A model generated the notes under the pieces. The model made no database searches. It was given only the letters and a program-made list of their open reading frames with translations, and was not told where the DNA came from. Of a stretch of DNA of 64,000 nt, positions 36,891 through 45,818 are shown in pieces. A program made the translations under genes and the position numbers. Every line of letters starts with the position of its first letter. Positions within the stretch are counted from its first letter, which is position 1. This DNA is from Haloglycomyces albus DSM 45210 (GTDB taxonomy: Bacteria; Actinomycetota; Actinomycetes; Mycobacteriales; Micromonosporaceae), in assembly GCF_000527155.1 (NCBI RefSeq), contig NZ_AZUQ01000001.1, forward strand, positions 1,733,615 to 1,797,614, read 5' to 3'.

Positions 36891-36924
36891 TCGCACCCAC
36901 TTTGAAAACAGGAAGGAAAACACC

Positions 36925-37167
36925 ATGTCAGTTGAAAACGCGGGAATGCTCTTTGTCTTCGGCATTCTGTTTCTCATAGCGCTCATCACCGTCGTGTCGA
37001 TCATCTGGGGAACCAAGGTGGCGCGCGCCAAAGCGGTCGCCGCACGCGAGGAGCGCTACCGTGAACTGGCTCAGAAAGTGTCGGACGACACCGCTGAGGT
37101 CAAGGCGTCGCTGGTGGAGATGAAGGCTCGCGTGGCGGCGATCGAGAAGATGCTTAAGGAGGTCTAA
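36925..37167 (+). CDS. small single-pass membrane protein (80 aa)
   Basis: The protein starts at ATG 36925 behind AGGAAGG. An N-terminal helix (MLFVFGILFLIALITVVSII) is followed by a charged, coiled-coil-like tail of about 45 residues. It sits directly behind the ArsR gene. Similar pairs of a PadR/ArsR-like repressor and a small membrane protein are common in actinobacteria, but I cannot name a function. Confidence 0.85.
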   Translation: MSVENAGMLFVFGILFLIALITVVSIIWGTKVARAKAVAAREERYRELAQKVSDDTAEVKASLVEMKARVAAIEKMLKEV

Positions 37168-37240
37168 GCGGTCGTCAACCGTGCCGACGGGAGCTCGACG
37201 GCGGTTCGGGGTGGCGGAGAGAATGCGTCGGTCGTCGAGG

Positions 37241-37255
37241 CATAATGGAACACCT
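37241..37255 (+). promoter_or_regulatory. leaderless promoter of pcrA
   Basis: CATAAT at 37241-37246 ends nine bases before the ATG at 37256, and no ribosome binding site is present. This pattern matches leaderless actinobacterial mRNAs. Confidence 0.5.
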
Positions 37256-39466
37256 ATGGCTACTGCGCTTCTCGAAGGACTCAATGAACCGCAACGCGAG
37301 GCGGTCGAACACACCGGCGGACCACTTCTCATTGTGGCGGGAGCCGGCTCGGGTAAAACCCGAGTCCTGACGCACCGGATCGCCCACTTGATCGGGGAGC
37401 GCGGGGCACATCCGGGTGAAATTCTCGCCATCACCTTCACCAACAAGGCCGCCGGGGAGATGCGCGAACGACTCGACGAGTTGGTCGGTCCGCAGGCGCG
37501 CGGCATCTGGGCGCTGACATTCCACTCCGCCTGCCTGCGGATTCTACGTCGGGAAGCGGCCCGATTGGATTTGAAGAGCAGCTTCAGCATCTATGACGCC
37601 GACGATGCCCGGCGCCTGCTGGGACATATCGTCAAAGAACTGCACTTGGATTCGAAAAAGCACTCCCCACGCTGGCTGGCCTCTGAGATTTCGAAGTTGA
37701 AAAACGAGCTGATCAGCCCCGATCAGGCCGGTGCCGACGCCGACGACGCCCGCAGTCGACTCATCGCCGACATCTATCGCGAGTACAATCACCGCTTGCG
37801 TCTGGCCGATGCGGTCGACTTCGACGACATCATCGGGCTCACCGTCGACCTGTTCCGAACCTTCCCCGCAGTGGCGGAGACTTGGAGGCGTCGGTTCCGC
37901 CATGTACTGGTCGACGAATATCAGGACACCAACCACGCGCAATACGTCTTCCTGCGGGAACTGGTGGGGACGGGCGACGGCGCCTCCGAACTGTCCGTTG
38001 TCGGGGACGCCGACCAGTCCATTTACGCTTTTCGCGGGGCCACGATTCGCAATATTCTGGAATTCGAACGTGACTACCCCGATGCCCGCACCGTTCTGCT
38101 GGAACAGAACTATCGATCCACTCAGACGATTCTGGACGCTGCCAACAGCGTCATCCGTAAGAACACCCAGCGGGGACCGGAGAAGAAGCTGTGGTCGTCG
38201 CAGGGCGGCGGTGCCACGATCGTCGGCTACAACGCCGAATCCGAGTCCGCCGAAGCGACGTGGGTGGCCAATCGTATCGACGACTTGATAGACGACGGTG
38301 CGGCCGGATTTTCGGATATGGCCGTCTTCTACCGCACCAACGCACAGTCCCGTGCCTTCGAGGAGATCTTCATCCGACGCGGTATTCCGTACAAGGTCGT
38401 CGGCGGGGTGCGGTTTTACGAGCGTAAGGAAATCCGGGACCTGCTGGCCTATCTGAAACTCGTGGTCAACCCCGACGACACGGTATCGGCCCAGCGCATC
38501 ATCAACGTACCCAAACGCGGGTTGGGAGATAAGGCCGTGGGGGCGGTCTCGGCGTGGGCGGCCAGTAGGGACATATCCTTTCCCGCCGCCGCTGCGGAGG
38601 CCGACGACATCCCGCAGCTGTCCCCTCGCGCCCGTACGGCGGTCAAGCGGTTCACCGAGATCATGGCCAACGCGCGCCGATTGTCCTATACGGCCGGGCC
38701 GGACGAGGTCGTGGAGCAGCTCCTCTCCGACACCGGGTACCTGGAGGACCTTTCGGCGTCTCGCGATCCACGGGACGAGTCACGGGTGGACAATATTCAG
38801 GAGCTGATTTCGGTGGCGCACGAGTTCACCGCCGAATCCGCCGTCGACGACGATGAACCCGAGGCGACCGACACGGCGTCGTTCTTGGAACACATCGCCC
38901 TTGTGGCCGACAGCGACGCGATCCCCGACGACGAGGGGCAAGTGACGCTCATGACCTTGCACACCGCCAAGGGGCTCGAATACGACACCGTCTTTCTCAC
39001 CGGGATGGACGACGGAATGTTTCCGCACGAACGATCCATGTCGAAGCCCGACGACTTGGAAGAGGAACGTCGACTGGCCTACGTCGGCCTGACCCGAGCC
39101 CGCCGGCGCCTTTTCCTCACCCGCGCCACGTCCCGGAGCGTATTCGGAACTCCGCAGTTCTTCCCGGCCAGCCGATTCCTCGGGGAAATCCCCGGGGAGC
39201 TGCTCGAATGGAACGACTCCACACCACCGGCGGCCCCACGCAAACTGGGGAAGACGCCGTCCTTCGGCCAACCGATCGCGGTGAAGGAGGCCGCCGACGT
39301 CCCGGTGCTGACGGTCGGCGATCAGGTCGAACACGCCAAATGGGGAACCGGCAAGGTGGTGGAGACGAAAGGGTCGGGGCCACGGGCCCAAGCGCGCATC
39401 GATTTCGGGAGCGGCGAGCCCAAGTGGGTGATTCTGCGGCTCGCGCCCCTGACGAAGGTCGAATGA
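37256..39466 (+). CDS. pcrA: ATP-dependent DNA helicase UvrD/PcrA
   Basis: The 736-residue superfamily I helicase starts MATALLEGLNEPQREAVEH. It shows Walker A GAGSGKTR, motif Ia TFTNKAAGEMRER, motif II VDEYQDTN, motif III GDADQSIYAFRGA, motif IV QNYRST, motif V TLHTAKGLEYDTVFL and motif VI YVGLTRARR. The C-terminal Tudor-like domain (VGDQVEHAKWGTGKVVE) that contacts RNA polymerase is present. It unwinds DNA in nucleotide-excision and transcription-coupled repair. Confidence 0.96.
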   Translation: MATALLEGLNEPQREAVEHTGGPLLIVAGAGSGKTRVLTHRIAHLIGERGAHPGEILAITFTNKAAGEMRERLDELVGPQARGIWALTFHSACLRILRREAARLDLKSSFSIYDADDARRLLGHIVKELHLDSKKHSPRWLASEISKLKNELISPDQAGADADDARSRLIADIYREYNHRLRLADAVDFDDIIGLTVDLFRTFPAVAETWRRRFRHVLVDEYQDTNHAQYVFLRELVGTGDGASELSVVGDADQSIYAFRGATIRNILEFERDYPDARTVLLEQNYRSTQTILDAANSVIRKNTQRGPEKKLWSSQGGGATIVGYNAESESAEATWVANRIDDLIDDGAAGFSDMAVFYRTNAQSRAFEEIFIRRGIPYKVVGGVRFYERKEIRDLLAYLKLVVNPDDTVSAQRIINVPKRGLGDKAVGAVSAWAASRDISFPAAAAEADDIPQLSPRARTAVKRFTEIMANARRLSYTAGPDEVVEQLLSDTGYLEDLSASRDPRDESRVDNIQELISVAHEFTAESAVDDDEPEATDTASFLEHIALVADSDAIPDDEGQVTLMTLHTAKGLEYDTVFLTGMDDGMFPHERSMSKPDDLEEERRLAYVGLTRARRRLFLTRATSRSVFGTPQFFPASRFLGEIPGELLEWNDSTPPAAPRKLGKTPSFGQPIAVKEAADVPVLTVGDQVEHAKWGTGKVVETKGSGPRAQARIDFGSGEPKWVILRLAPLTKVE

Positions 39467-39535
39467 GCCGCCGGGCCGTGTGAGCGGCCCACAATGATGC
39501 GTCGGTGAGGCGAGTTTCCTCCTCACCGACGGGAA

Positions 39536-40513
39536 CTACCGCAAGCTGAGCCCTTTTTCCTGCAGGAAACTGAGCGGCTCCACCGGTGTGCCGTTGTCGT
39601 GCACCTCGAGGTGCAAGTGCGACCCCAGCGAGAATCCCGTGTTTCCGGCCTTGGAAATCTGATCTCCGGCCTCCACCCATTGGCCCGGTTCGACCAGCAG
39701 CTCGGAATTATGAGCGTAGTAGGTCTGTACGCCGTCACCGTGATCGAGTATCACGAGACGACCGAATCCGCCCTCCCAGCCGGCGGTGACCACTTCACCC
39801 GGATAAACGGCGTATATGGGATCGCCCGTCGCGGCCGAAAAGTCCACCCCGTTGTGGCTGGAACCCCAGCGGGGGCCGTATTGCGAGGTGATCATGATGT
39901 CCTTCAACGGTTCGACCCACCTCCGTTCCGGCGACTGAACCGTTACCTCCGAATGGGGAATGTTGCGGCGTTCCACCTCGCGCGATTCGCTCGCCTCGTC
40001 CGCGCCGTCCGTCGAGCCGTTCTCGACATTGCCCGTGCCGGAATGAGCACCGTTGACGGCCGTATTGTGCTGTGGAACTCTGGCGTTGGACGCGATGTCG
40101 GCTATCGCTTCGTTCGCGGTGGAGTCGGGAGTGTTGTCCGGCAGGGTGGCCGCTGACGACAGTGCCACGGTTGATGCGCCCACCACGGCGGCGCCGAGAA
40201 CGGCGGCATAGCGCTTCTGGGTGCCTTCCAGGAAGGGCGCGATCTCGGCGGTCCATTTGGCCCGGTGTCGTCCCCGTAGTCGGTGTGGACGGGCCGCATG
40301 GCGTCGAATGGGACGGTCGTCCACGTTGGAGTGGTCGCCGTCCGACGTCGGGTTTTTCAATCCAATGCTGGACAAAATACCTCCAAAGACGTTGGGACGC
40401 CTCGCCGATTCGGACCTGCGAGGGTCGTCTTTCGTACGCGCCTGAAATGGGAAGGGAGGCGTGGACGTATCCTCACCTCCGTCGTGGTGAAGAGCCGAGC
40501 CTCGATCTTCCAT
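39536..40513 (-). CDS. M23 family metallopeptidase (cell-wall endopeptidase)
   Basis: The protein has 325 residues from ATG 40513; the frame is open to 40591 but that part is unconvincing. A basic cytoplasmic segment (HRLRGRHRAKW) precedes one hydrophobic helix (YAAVLGAAVVGASTVALSSA). A low-complexity linker leads to the C-terminal M23 domain with zinc ligands in SSHNGVDFS (H, D) and SHLHLEVHD (HxH). It is probably membrane-anchored and cuts peptidoglycan cross-links. It converges on pcrA. Confidence 0.88.
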   Translation of the reverse strand: MEDRGSALHHDGGEDTSTPPFPFQARTKDDPRRSESARRPNVFGGILSSIGLKNPTSDGDHSNVDDRPIRRHAARPHRLRGRHRAKWTAEIAPFLEGTQKRYAAVLGAAVVGASTVALSSAATLPDNTPDSTANEAIADIASNARVPQHNTAVNGAHSGTGNVENGSTDGADEASESREVERRNIPHSEVTVQSPERRWVEPLKDIMITSQYGPRWGSSHNGVDFSAATGDPIYAVYPGEVVTAGWEGGFGRLVILDHGDGVQTYYAHNSELLVEPGQWVEAGDQISKAGNTGFSLGSHLHLEVHDNGTPVEPLSFLQEKGLSLR

Positions 40514-40867
40514 CGATGTCCGTACCGGCGCACTGTGCCGGTCGGTCAGGCGGTCCGGTGGCTGTGGCCACAGGACAGGCAGACGCCTCATCCTATGAGG
40601 CGGTGCGGCGCTTTAGCGTCATTTGTGAACGATCGGCGTGTCGGCGGCGGTGTAGTCCGTGGTCGAAGCCGGTGCTTGACCTGCGGCGGTCGGGCTCCAC
40701 ATACAGCAAGCTCGATTCGTATGCCACACTGAGAACGCCATGTCCAACGAGTGACCGTCGAACGTGCCCGATGTTCGCCGGTCGGACCGATTCAGACGGT
40801 GAAAAGACTATGGTTGTCGGATAATGTCCGCAATCGTTGACAATATGTCGGATAGAGAACAGTTGTT
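40514..40867. other. divergent region between the M23 and GGDEF-EAL genes
   Basis: GCCTCAT 40585-40591 and ATGAGGC 40595-40601 form a spaced palindrome, a possible operator for the M23 gene. I looked for a ydaO-type (c-di-AMP) riboswitch, which often precedes wall-hydrolase genes in actinobacteria, and did not see its conserved core. Confidence 0.4.
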
Positions 40868-43390
40868 ATGCAAGCGACCGCCCATAGACCGTTCAAGCGT
40901 CCCCATCTAGGGTCGCGGAAGATGCAGATCCTGCAGTCGTGGCTGTTGATTCTCGTCTACTACGCCGTGGCCGGTTTCGCCCTCGCGCACTTCTGGACAA
41001 CCGAGTCACTCATGCCCGTGGAGCCGTTGGCGTTCCTGGCTTTGTTCCTGGTTACCCAGAACCTCAAGATCCAACTGCAACTGCGTTTCCAGAGCCTGTC
41101 GTTCACCTTCTCCGACATCGCGTTGGTTCTGGCGCTCTTCTATCTGCCCTTGTTCTGGGTGCTGGCGGTGAAACTGCTCGCCGTCGTTATATGGCAAGGG
41201 TCCCGGCTTCTGCGGCATGAGGTGCCCGTCTTCAAACCGGCGGTCAACCTGGCGGCCAGCAGCGTCGGTACGAGCGCCGGCTGCGTCACCGTCGCTCTCC
41301 TTGGGCTGGGCGGCGCCGACGAGCCGCGTACCTGGCTGGTCTTGGTGACCGCCGTCGTCATCGCCACCGTCTGCACCTGGATTCCGTTCGTCACCATCAT
41401 CCCGATCGCACAAGGGTGGGCACTGACCAAACCCGTGGTGGGGCGGCTGCCGGTCGGCATACTGGTCAGCCTGATCGGTGGTTCGGTGGGCATCATCTGT
41501 CTGGCGCTCATCGACACCAACGTCTGGGCGATCGTCCCGATCGCATTGGTGGCGGGAATCTTCATCCTTCTGGCGCGTAACTACGCCCGAATCCGCAAGG
41601 CCCGAGCGGTCCTGGACGACCTCAATTCCTTCACCCAGGTGGCTTCGGGAGCGGTCCGCTCCAATCGGCTTCTCGACGCCGTCCTGCACAAGCTGCGTGA
41701 AATCATGCAGAGCGAGTACGCCGTGCTCTGGATACCACGCGAAGGTCGTTATCCGCAGGTGCGTCTCGTGTCCTCCGCCGACGGAGTGGCTTTGTCCGAC
41801 ACCGACCCGATCCACCCGGAGCTGGAAGAGCGGGTCGTGCGGCAGGATCAGGCCATGGACGTGGGTGCGTACGCGGGCACCTTCGAAGAACGGCTCTGGC
41901 TGCGCGAATCGGGTCTTGACGGAGCCATCATCGTGCCGCTCCGCTCCGGACCGGAAACCTACGGCTGTCTGGCGGTGGCCAACAAGATCGGCGGGGAGCT
42001 CGCCCGGTTCAACTCCGACGACCGTCAGCTTATGGAAACCATTGCCGCCCACGTATCCGTGGCGGTGGACAATTCGCGCCTGATCGACCAACTCACCTAC
42101 GACGCCTACCACGACCCTCTTACCGGGCTGCCCAATCGACGACGGACGACCGATGCGGTCGCGGAGGCCATAGCGATCAACGTGGCCGACGACGTGGCCG
42201 CGGTGATGCTGTTCGACGTCGACAACATGCACGAAGTCAACGATGCCCTCGGCCATGAGGCGGGTGACCGTCTGCTCAACGAATTCGCCGAACGGCTGCG
42301 TCAGAAAGCGCCGCAGAGCGCGTTCATCGGACGAGTGGACTCCGACGAGTTCATCGTGCAGCTACGCGTCCCCACCACACGGCAGGCGGGCGAACTGGCA
42401 CAGGAACTGCACGATCAGGTCGCCGAGGAGCCGTTCAACCACCACGGCGTTCTCATTGACATCTCCGCCGCCGTCGGGGTCGTCACCCACCCCGATTTTG
42501 CCTCCACCGCCGAGGAAATGCTGCAACGGGCCAATACGGCCGTGCGCCAGGCGAAGGAAAACGGAAACCACGTCACCGTCTATCACACCGGGCTGGAATC
42601 CCAGTCCCTACGACGGGTCGGCTTGGCCGCCGACCTGCGCCGCGCGCTCGACGCGGAGGCCCTGGAAGTCTATTACCAACCCAAGATCGATCTGCGCACC
42701 GGAGAGGTGGAGGGAGCCGAAGCGCTGCTGCGCTGGTCGCACTCCACCTACGGTTTCATCTCTCCTGAAGAGTTCATCTCGATCGCCGCCCAGACCGGTC
42801 AACTCGGTCGCCTCACCGAATGGGTCCTCCGGCAATCGATGCGACAGGCCGCCGAATGGAGCGACGAAAACGGTCCATTGCCCATGGCGGTCAATCTTTC
42901 CCCTCGAACCCTGGCCGACCTGAACTTCCCCGACCGTGTCGGAAACGTGCTCAATGAATTCGGAATCTCCACCGACCGCCTCATCTTCGAAATCACCGAA
43001 GACGACATGGTCGCCGACGGACCCCGTCTCACTCCGGTCCTGCAACGACTCCACGAAGCGGGAGTGCAGTTGGCCGTGGACGACTTCGGTACCGGTTATT
43101 CCTCCCTCAGCTACCTACGACGCCTACCGGTCAGTGAGATCAAGATCGACCTCCGTTTCGTACAGGGGATGAACACCGACCCCGACGATCGAGCGATCGT
43201 CAAAGCCATCATCGACCTGGCCGAACACTTCGACATGCGCGTCGTCGCGGAGGGAGTGGAAACCGCCGAGGTCATGGACGAACTGCGGCAGCTCGGGTGC
43301 GACTCCGGACAGGGATACTACTTCACCCGGCCGCTGCCCGCCCAACGTTTCGAGACGTGGCTCGACAGCCATCGAAACTCCGGTCGCTAG
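40868..43390 (+). CDS. membrane GGDEF-EAL protein with GAF domain
   Basis: The 840-residue protein has an N-terminal membrane region of about eight helices (residues about 20-235). A GAF-like sensor follows (about 255-410), then GGDEF (about 415-575) and EAL (about 590-835) domains. The GGDEF signature reads RVDSDEF, so diguanylate cyclase activity is doubtful. The EAL domain keeps EALLRW, the DDFGTGYSSLSYL loop, KIDLRFV and VAEGVET, so it probably degrades cyclic di-GMP. The degenerate GGDEF may bind GTP and control the EAL domain. Confidence 0.92.
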   Translation: MQATAHRPFKRPHLGSRKMQILQSWLLILVYYAVAGFALAHFWTTESLMPVEPLAFLALFLVTQNLKIQLQLRFQSLSFTFSDIALVLALFYLPLFWVLAVKLLAVVIWQGSRLLRHEVPVFKPAVNLAASSVGTSAGCVTVALLGLGGADEPRTWLVLVTAVVIATVCTWIPFVTIIPIAQGWALTKPVVGRLPVGILVSLIGGSVGIICLALIDTNVWAIVPIALVAGIFILLARNYARIRKARAVLDDLNSFTQVASGAVRSNRLLDAVLHKLREIMQSEYAVLWIPREGRYPQVRLVSSADGVALSDTDPIHPELEERVVRQDQAMDVGAYAGTFEERLWLRESGLDGAIIVPLRSGPETYGCLAVANKIGGELARFNSDDRQLMETIAAHVSVAVDNSRLIDQLTYDAYHDPLTGLPNRRRTTDAVAEAIAINVADDVAAVMLFDVDNMHEVNDALGHEAGDRLLNEFAERLRQKAPQSAFIGRVDSDEFIVQLRVPTTRQAGELAQELHDQVAEEPFNHHGVLIDISAAVGVVTHPDFASTAEEMLQRANTAVRQAKENGNHVTVYHTGLESQSLRRVGLAADLRRALDAEALEVYYQPKIDLRTGEVEGAEALLRWSHSTYGFISPEEFISIAAQTGQLGRLTEWVLRQSMRQAAEWSDENGPLPMAVNLSPRTLADLNFPDRVGNVLNEFGISTDRLIFEITEDDMVADGPRLTPVLQRLHEAGVQLAVDDFGTGYSSLSYLRRLPVSEIKIDLRFVQGMNTDPDDRAIVKAIIDLAEHFDMRVVAEGVETAEVMDELRQLGCDSGQGYYFTRPLPAQRFETWLDSHRNSGR

Positions 43391-43497
43391 GCAGTATCCA
43401 ACCGGAATGCGTTGTGGGTCATAATGGAGACCCCAGAAGCAAACGCCCATAAGGATCGTGTAATCTTAATGAGGTCGCGGCGCACAGCGCAGCACAG

Positions 43498-43570
43498 GCC
43501 CCAATAGCTCAGTCGGTAGAGCGTCTCCATGGTAAGGAGAAGGTCAACGGTTCGATTCCGTTTTGGGGCT
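43498..43570 (+). tRNA. tRNA-Thr (GGT)
   Basis: A full cloverleaf is seen: acceptor GCCCCAA/TTGGGGC, D-stem GCTC/GAGC, anticodon stem TCTCC/GGAGA with loop ATGGTAA (anticodon GGT), T-arm AACGG-TTCGATT-CCGTT. CCA is not encoded. A TAATCT -10 box lies about 40 bases upstream. Confidence 0.97.
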
Positions 43571-43636
43571 CGATGGCATCGCTCACAAGCTGGTCAGCTC
43601 ACGGGGCGGTGCATTTTATTGCCTAGCATGGCATTT

Positions 43637-43708
43637 GGCGGTGTAGCTCAGTGGTAGAGCGTACGACTCATAATCGTTGTGTCGCCGGTTCGATCCCGGC
43701 CACCGCTA
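43637..43708 (+). tRNA. tRNA-Met (CAT), elongator type
   Basis: Acceptor GGCGGTG pairs with CACCGCT (G-U at the first pair). The D-stem is GCTC/GAGC, the anticodon loop CTCATAA (anticodon CAT), and the T-arm GCCGG-TTCGATC-CCGGC. The outermost anticodon-stem pair is T-T. It lacks initiator features. CCA is not encoded. Confidence 0.94.
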
Positions 43709-43719
43709 CTTTTGATTGG

Positions 43720-43882
43720 TGGGTGACCGTTCCTCCTGTTTCAGGCACGTCATCTTCACGTTGCGGGGGCCTCTTACGGCCGAAAGGCCGCAGCGAGTCC
43801 TCCTCACGCAAATCTGAAGCACCTGAAACAGCCTGAACTTCTTTCCAGCTCTATCGCCGCGTCGCACGAGAGCGCTCGCGGC
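43720..43882 (-). ncRNA. candidate structured RNA element, copy B
   Basis: This is the second copy of the element at 25552-25725, on the minus strand and starting 12-27 bases from the 3' end of tRNA-Met. The closing stem joins 43822-43831 to 43736-43745 (CTGTTTCAGG with CCTGAAACAG). Copy A has TTGTTCCAGG with CCTGGGGCAA; two positions change on both sides at once and two change between G-U and A-U. The short hairpin (43847-43851 with 43835-43839) keeps pairing through a C-to-T change that gives a G-U pair. The inner GC hairpin and the TTGCG/CGCAA pair are kept with other bases. An open reading frame runs through it, but the fold explains conservation beyond the stop present in copy A. Confidence 0.6.
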
Positions 43883-43961
43883 TCGTTCTTCGCGAACCCG
43901 ACGGTGCACGTCATTCGAAGATCTTGTTTGGTAGCGCCGTACGTCGGTACCGGCGTGTTGC

Positions 43962-44726
43962 TCAGGTGAGAGCGAGACCTCCGTCGACAGTGAGGACCTG
44001 GCCGGTGATCCAGGTGTGGGAAGGGCTGGCCAATTGCGCAATCCAGTTAGCGATTTCGTCGGGTTCGCCACGTCGGCGTAGCGGAATGCGAGCAGCTTCG
44101 TCTTGTTTGACAGCCTCGACATCGGCGTCGGAGAGTCCTGCGGCGGTAAGCGCCTCGCTCTCGGTTGGCCCGGGGGCGACGGCGTTGACACGAACGCCGT
44201 CGGGGGCGAGTTCAAGTGCCCAGCTGCGTGTGAGCTGTTCAAGCGCCGCTTTGGAAGCGGCATAGTGGGCAGCGTGAGGCAGTGGCCTGTGGCCGAAAGT
44301 GCTGGAGATATTGACGATCGCCCCACCATTGCGGCGCAAGTGTGGCACGGAGGCGTGAGCCAGGAGACTCGGCGCGGTGATGTTGAGCGCGAAGAGTTCG
44401 TCGATCCCCGTTGCGGTGGTCTGGTCCAATGGCATCATGCGGGTAGCTCCGGCGTTATTGACCAGGATGTCGACCTTGCCCCACCGGTCGACGGCTGTAT
44501 CGATGACCAGTTGCGACGCTTCGGGTTCGCGGAGGTCGGCGGCGTAGGTGCTAATGGTGGGGTGGCCGGTGGTGGTTTCATCGAGGGCGTGCTGACGTCT
44601 GCCCACGCCGAGCACTTGAGCCCCGGCCTGGGCGAACACACGGGCGGTGGATCGGCCGATACCTGAACCGGCACCGGTAACGACGACTACCTTGCCGGTG
44701 AATTCCTGATGTGGTCGAGTGTTCAA
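43962..44726 (-). CDS. SDR-family oxidoreductase
   Basis: The 254-residue protein is a classical short-chain dehydrogenase. It has the cofactor motif VTGAGSGIGRS, NNAG (ILVNNAGATR), Ser in IVNISSTFGHR, YAASK as catalytic Tyr/Lys, and GGLAL near the end. GRRQ after the second strand suggests NADP(H) preference. It is divergent from an ArsR-type regulator with 55 bases between, so the regulator probably controls it. The substrate is unknown. Confidence 0.9.
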   Translation of the reverse strand: MNTRPHQEFTGKVVVVTGAGSGIGRSTARVFAQAGAQVLGVGRRQHALDETTTGHPTISTYAADLREPEASQLVIDTAVDRWGKVDILVNNAGATRMMPLDQTTATGIDELFALNITAPSLLAHASVPHLRRNGGAIVNISSTFGHRPLPHAAHYAASKAALEQLTRSWALELAPDGVRVNAVAPGPTESEALTAAGLSDADVEAVKQDEAARIPLRRRGEPDEIANWIAQLASPSHTWITGQVLTVDGGLALT

Positions 44727-44781
44727 CGACGACTCCTTTGTTCGATGTTCGTGAAATATAGAACTAAGGTATCATGGGGTC
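44727..44781. promoter_or_regulatory. divergent operator/promoter region of SDR and ArsR genes
   Basis: The 55-base AT-richer gap contains TATAGA and related -10-like sequences around 44757 and must hold both promoters. No clean palindrome stands out. Confidence 0.4.
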
Positions 44782-45147
44782 ATGAAATTGGTGCGGCACC
44801 CTAAACCGGAGGAGATGGTCCTCGTCGATGTGCTCAGAGCGCTGAGTGACCCTATTCGTATCGGGCTTGTGCGAGTCCTCGCTGATGGTTGTGAACGTGG
44901 CTGGGCCGAGCTTCAAGCGCCGGTGTCCAAGTCAACGTTGAGCTATCATTTGACGACGCTGAGGGATGCGGGTATCACCCGGACTCGCCAGGAAGGCACG
45001 CGTTGTTTTGTCGAACTTCGTCGTGATGATCTTGACAGTCGGTTTCCGGGACTCCTGGATGCGGTTCTAGGGGCGGTCGACAGTGGCGAAGTTGGCGTCC
45101 ATGTGGGGTTGCGAAGCGACGTGGATTCTGGGAGCGATCGTTCGTAA
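44782..45147 (+). CDS. ArsR-family HTH regulator
   Basis: The 121-residue protein has LRALSDPIRIGLVRVLADG and a recognition region KSTLSYHLTTLRDAGITR typical of ArsR/HTH_5 regulators. A wing (RQEGTRCFVELRRDDLD) follows. There is no Cys metal site. It is divergently placed from the SDR gene and is probably its repressor. Confidence 0.88.
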   Translation: MKLVRHPKPEEMVLVDVLRALSDPIRIGLVRVLADGCERGWAELQAPVSKSTLSYHLTTLRDAGITRTRQEGTRCFVELRRDDLDSRFPGLLDAVLGAVDSGEVGVHVGLRSDVDSGSDRS

Positions 45148-45629
45148 TTGCGGTACCGGCTGTCGACGACCATCGCTACGGCTTTCCTAGAGAAGGGTTT
45201 TTCGGCGGCCAGACGCGCTCTTGAGGCTGTAGCGCGGTATGTGGTGGCGCGTCCGAGCCGCCCGAGGCACATTTGCACATCGAGACTGCGACGGCGTTTG
45301 AGCCGGTGAAGCCGCGATTTTTCGGTGGTGTTGCGCACTACAGCCGCTCCCCCTCGGTGCGATGAGGGGATGAGAGGTATTATCGTAGGGCTACGGAGCA
45401 ACCATCGTTGGGTTGCCGGGAGAATCCGGCCATCGCCACGAAGTCACGGCGGTTTCGGCGTGAAACTGATCATCGTGAATATGAGCTGTCGATTCGCGGT
45501 GATAATCTTGAGTGGTTGCTTTCGCGACTGAGTGGTGATTCCGATGCTGAATACGGTTTCCGATGATCACCACTTTTTGTTTTGTCCACACGACTGTAAA
45601 ACAGTCCCTGAACGAGGAAGGCACTCATC
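45148..45629. other. gap between the ArsR gene and rpmG
   Basis: The first 250 bases hold a minus-strand frame with a basic stretch (KSRLHRLKRRRSLDVQMCLG) that could be a decayed gene; I cannot assign it. No intact gene is seen. The rpmG leader begins near 45530. Confidence 0.35.
45532..45578 (+). terminator. hairpin with T-tract in the rpmG leader
   Basis: GTGGTGAT (45532-45539) pairs perfectly with ATCACCAC (45566-45573) and is followed by TTTTTG. No complete gene precedes it closely, so it may end the ArsR transcript or act as an attenuator in the rpmG leader, whose start codon is 57 bases on. Confidence 0.6.
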
Positions 45630-45797
45630 GTGGCTAAGGCTACCGACGTCCGTCCTAAAATCACCATGGCCTGCGTGGAGTGCAAGGACCGCAACTACAT
45701 CACCAAGAAGAACCGTCGCAACACGCCTGACCGTCTTCAGCTGAAGAAGTTCTGCCCGCGTTGCCGCACTCACCAGCCGCACCGCGAGACCCGCTAG
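45630..45797 (+). CDS. rpmG: 50S ribosomal protein L33 (zinc-binding form)
   Basis: The 55-residue protein starts at GTG 45630 behind GAGGAAGG ([20 protein letters not shown]). It keeps both Cys pairs, CVEC and CPRC, and so is the zinc-binding (C+) form. It is followed by two MaoC-type genes, the standard actinobacterial order. Confidence 0.97.
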   Translation: MAKATDVRPKITMACVECKDRNYITKKNRRNTPDRLQLKKFCPRCRTHQPHRETR

Positions 45798-45818
45798 TTA
45801 CGGTTTCTTCCACCTCCA

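Noticed and set aside
40592-40867. Possible ydaO (c-di-AMP) riboswitch upstream of the M23 peptidase
   Set aside because: The conserved core of that riboswitch was not found on the minus strand.
43706-44329. 207-codon minus-strand frame across the RNA element and SDR gene
   Set aside because: Most of it is a shadow of the SDR gene, and the conserved part is better explained by the RNA fold.
44946-45401. 151-codon minus-strand frame behind the ArsR gene, considered as a decayed transposase
   Set aside because: It overlaps the ArsR gene antisense and shows no catalytic motif; only its basic stretch looks gene-like.
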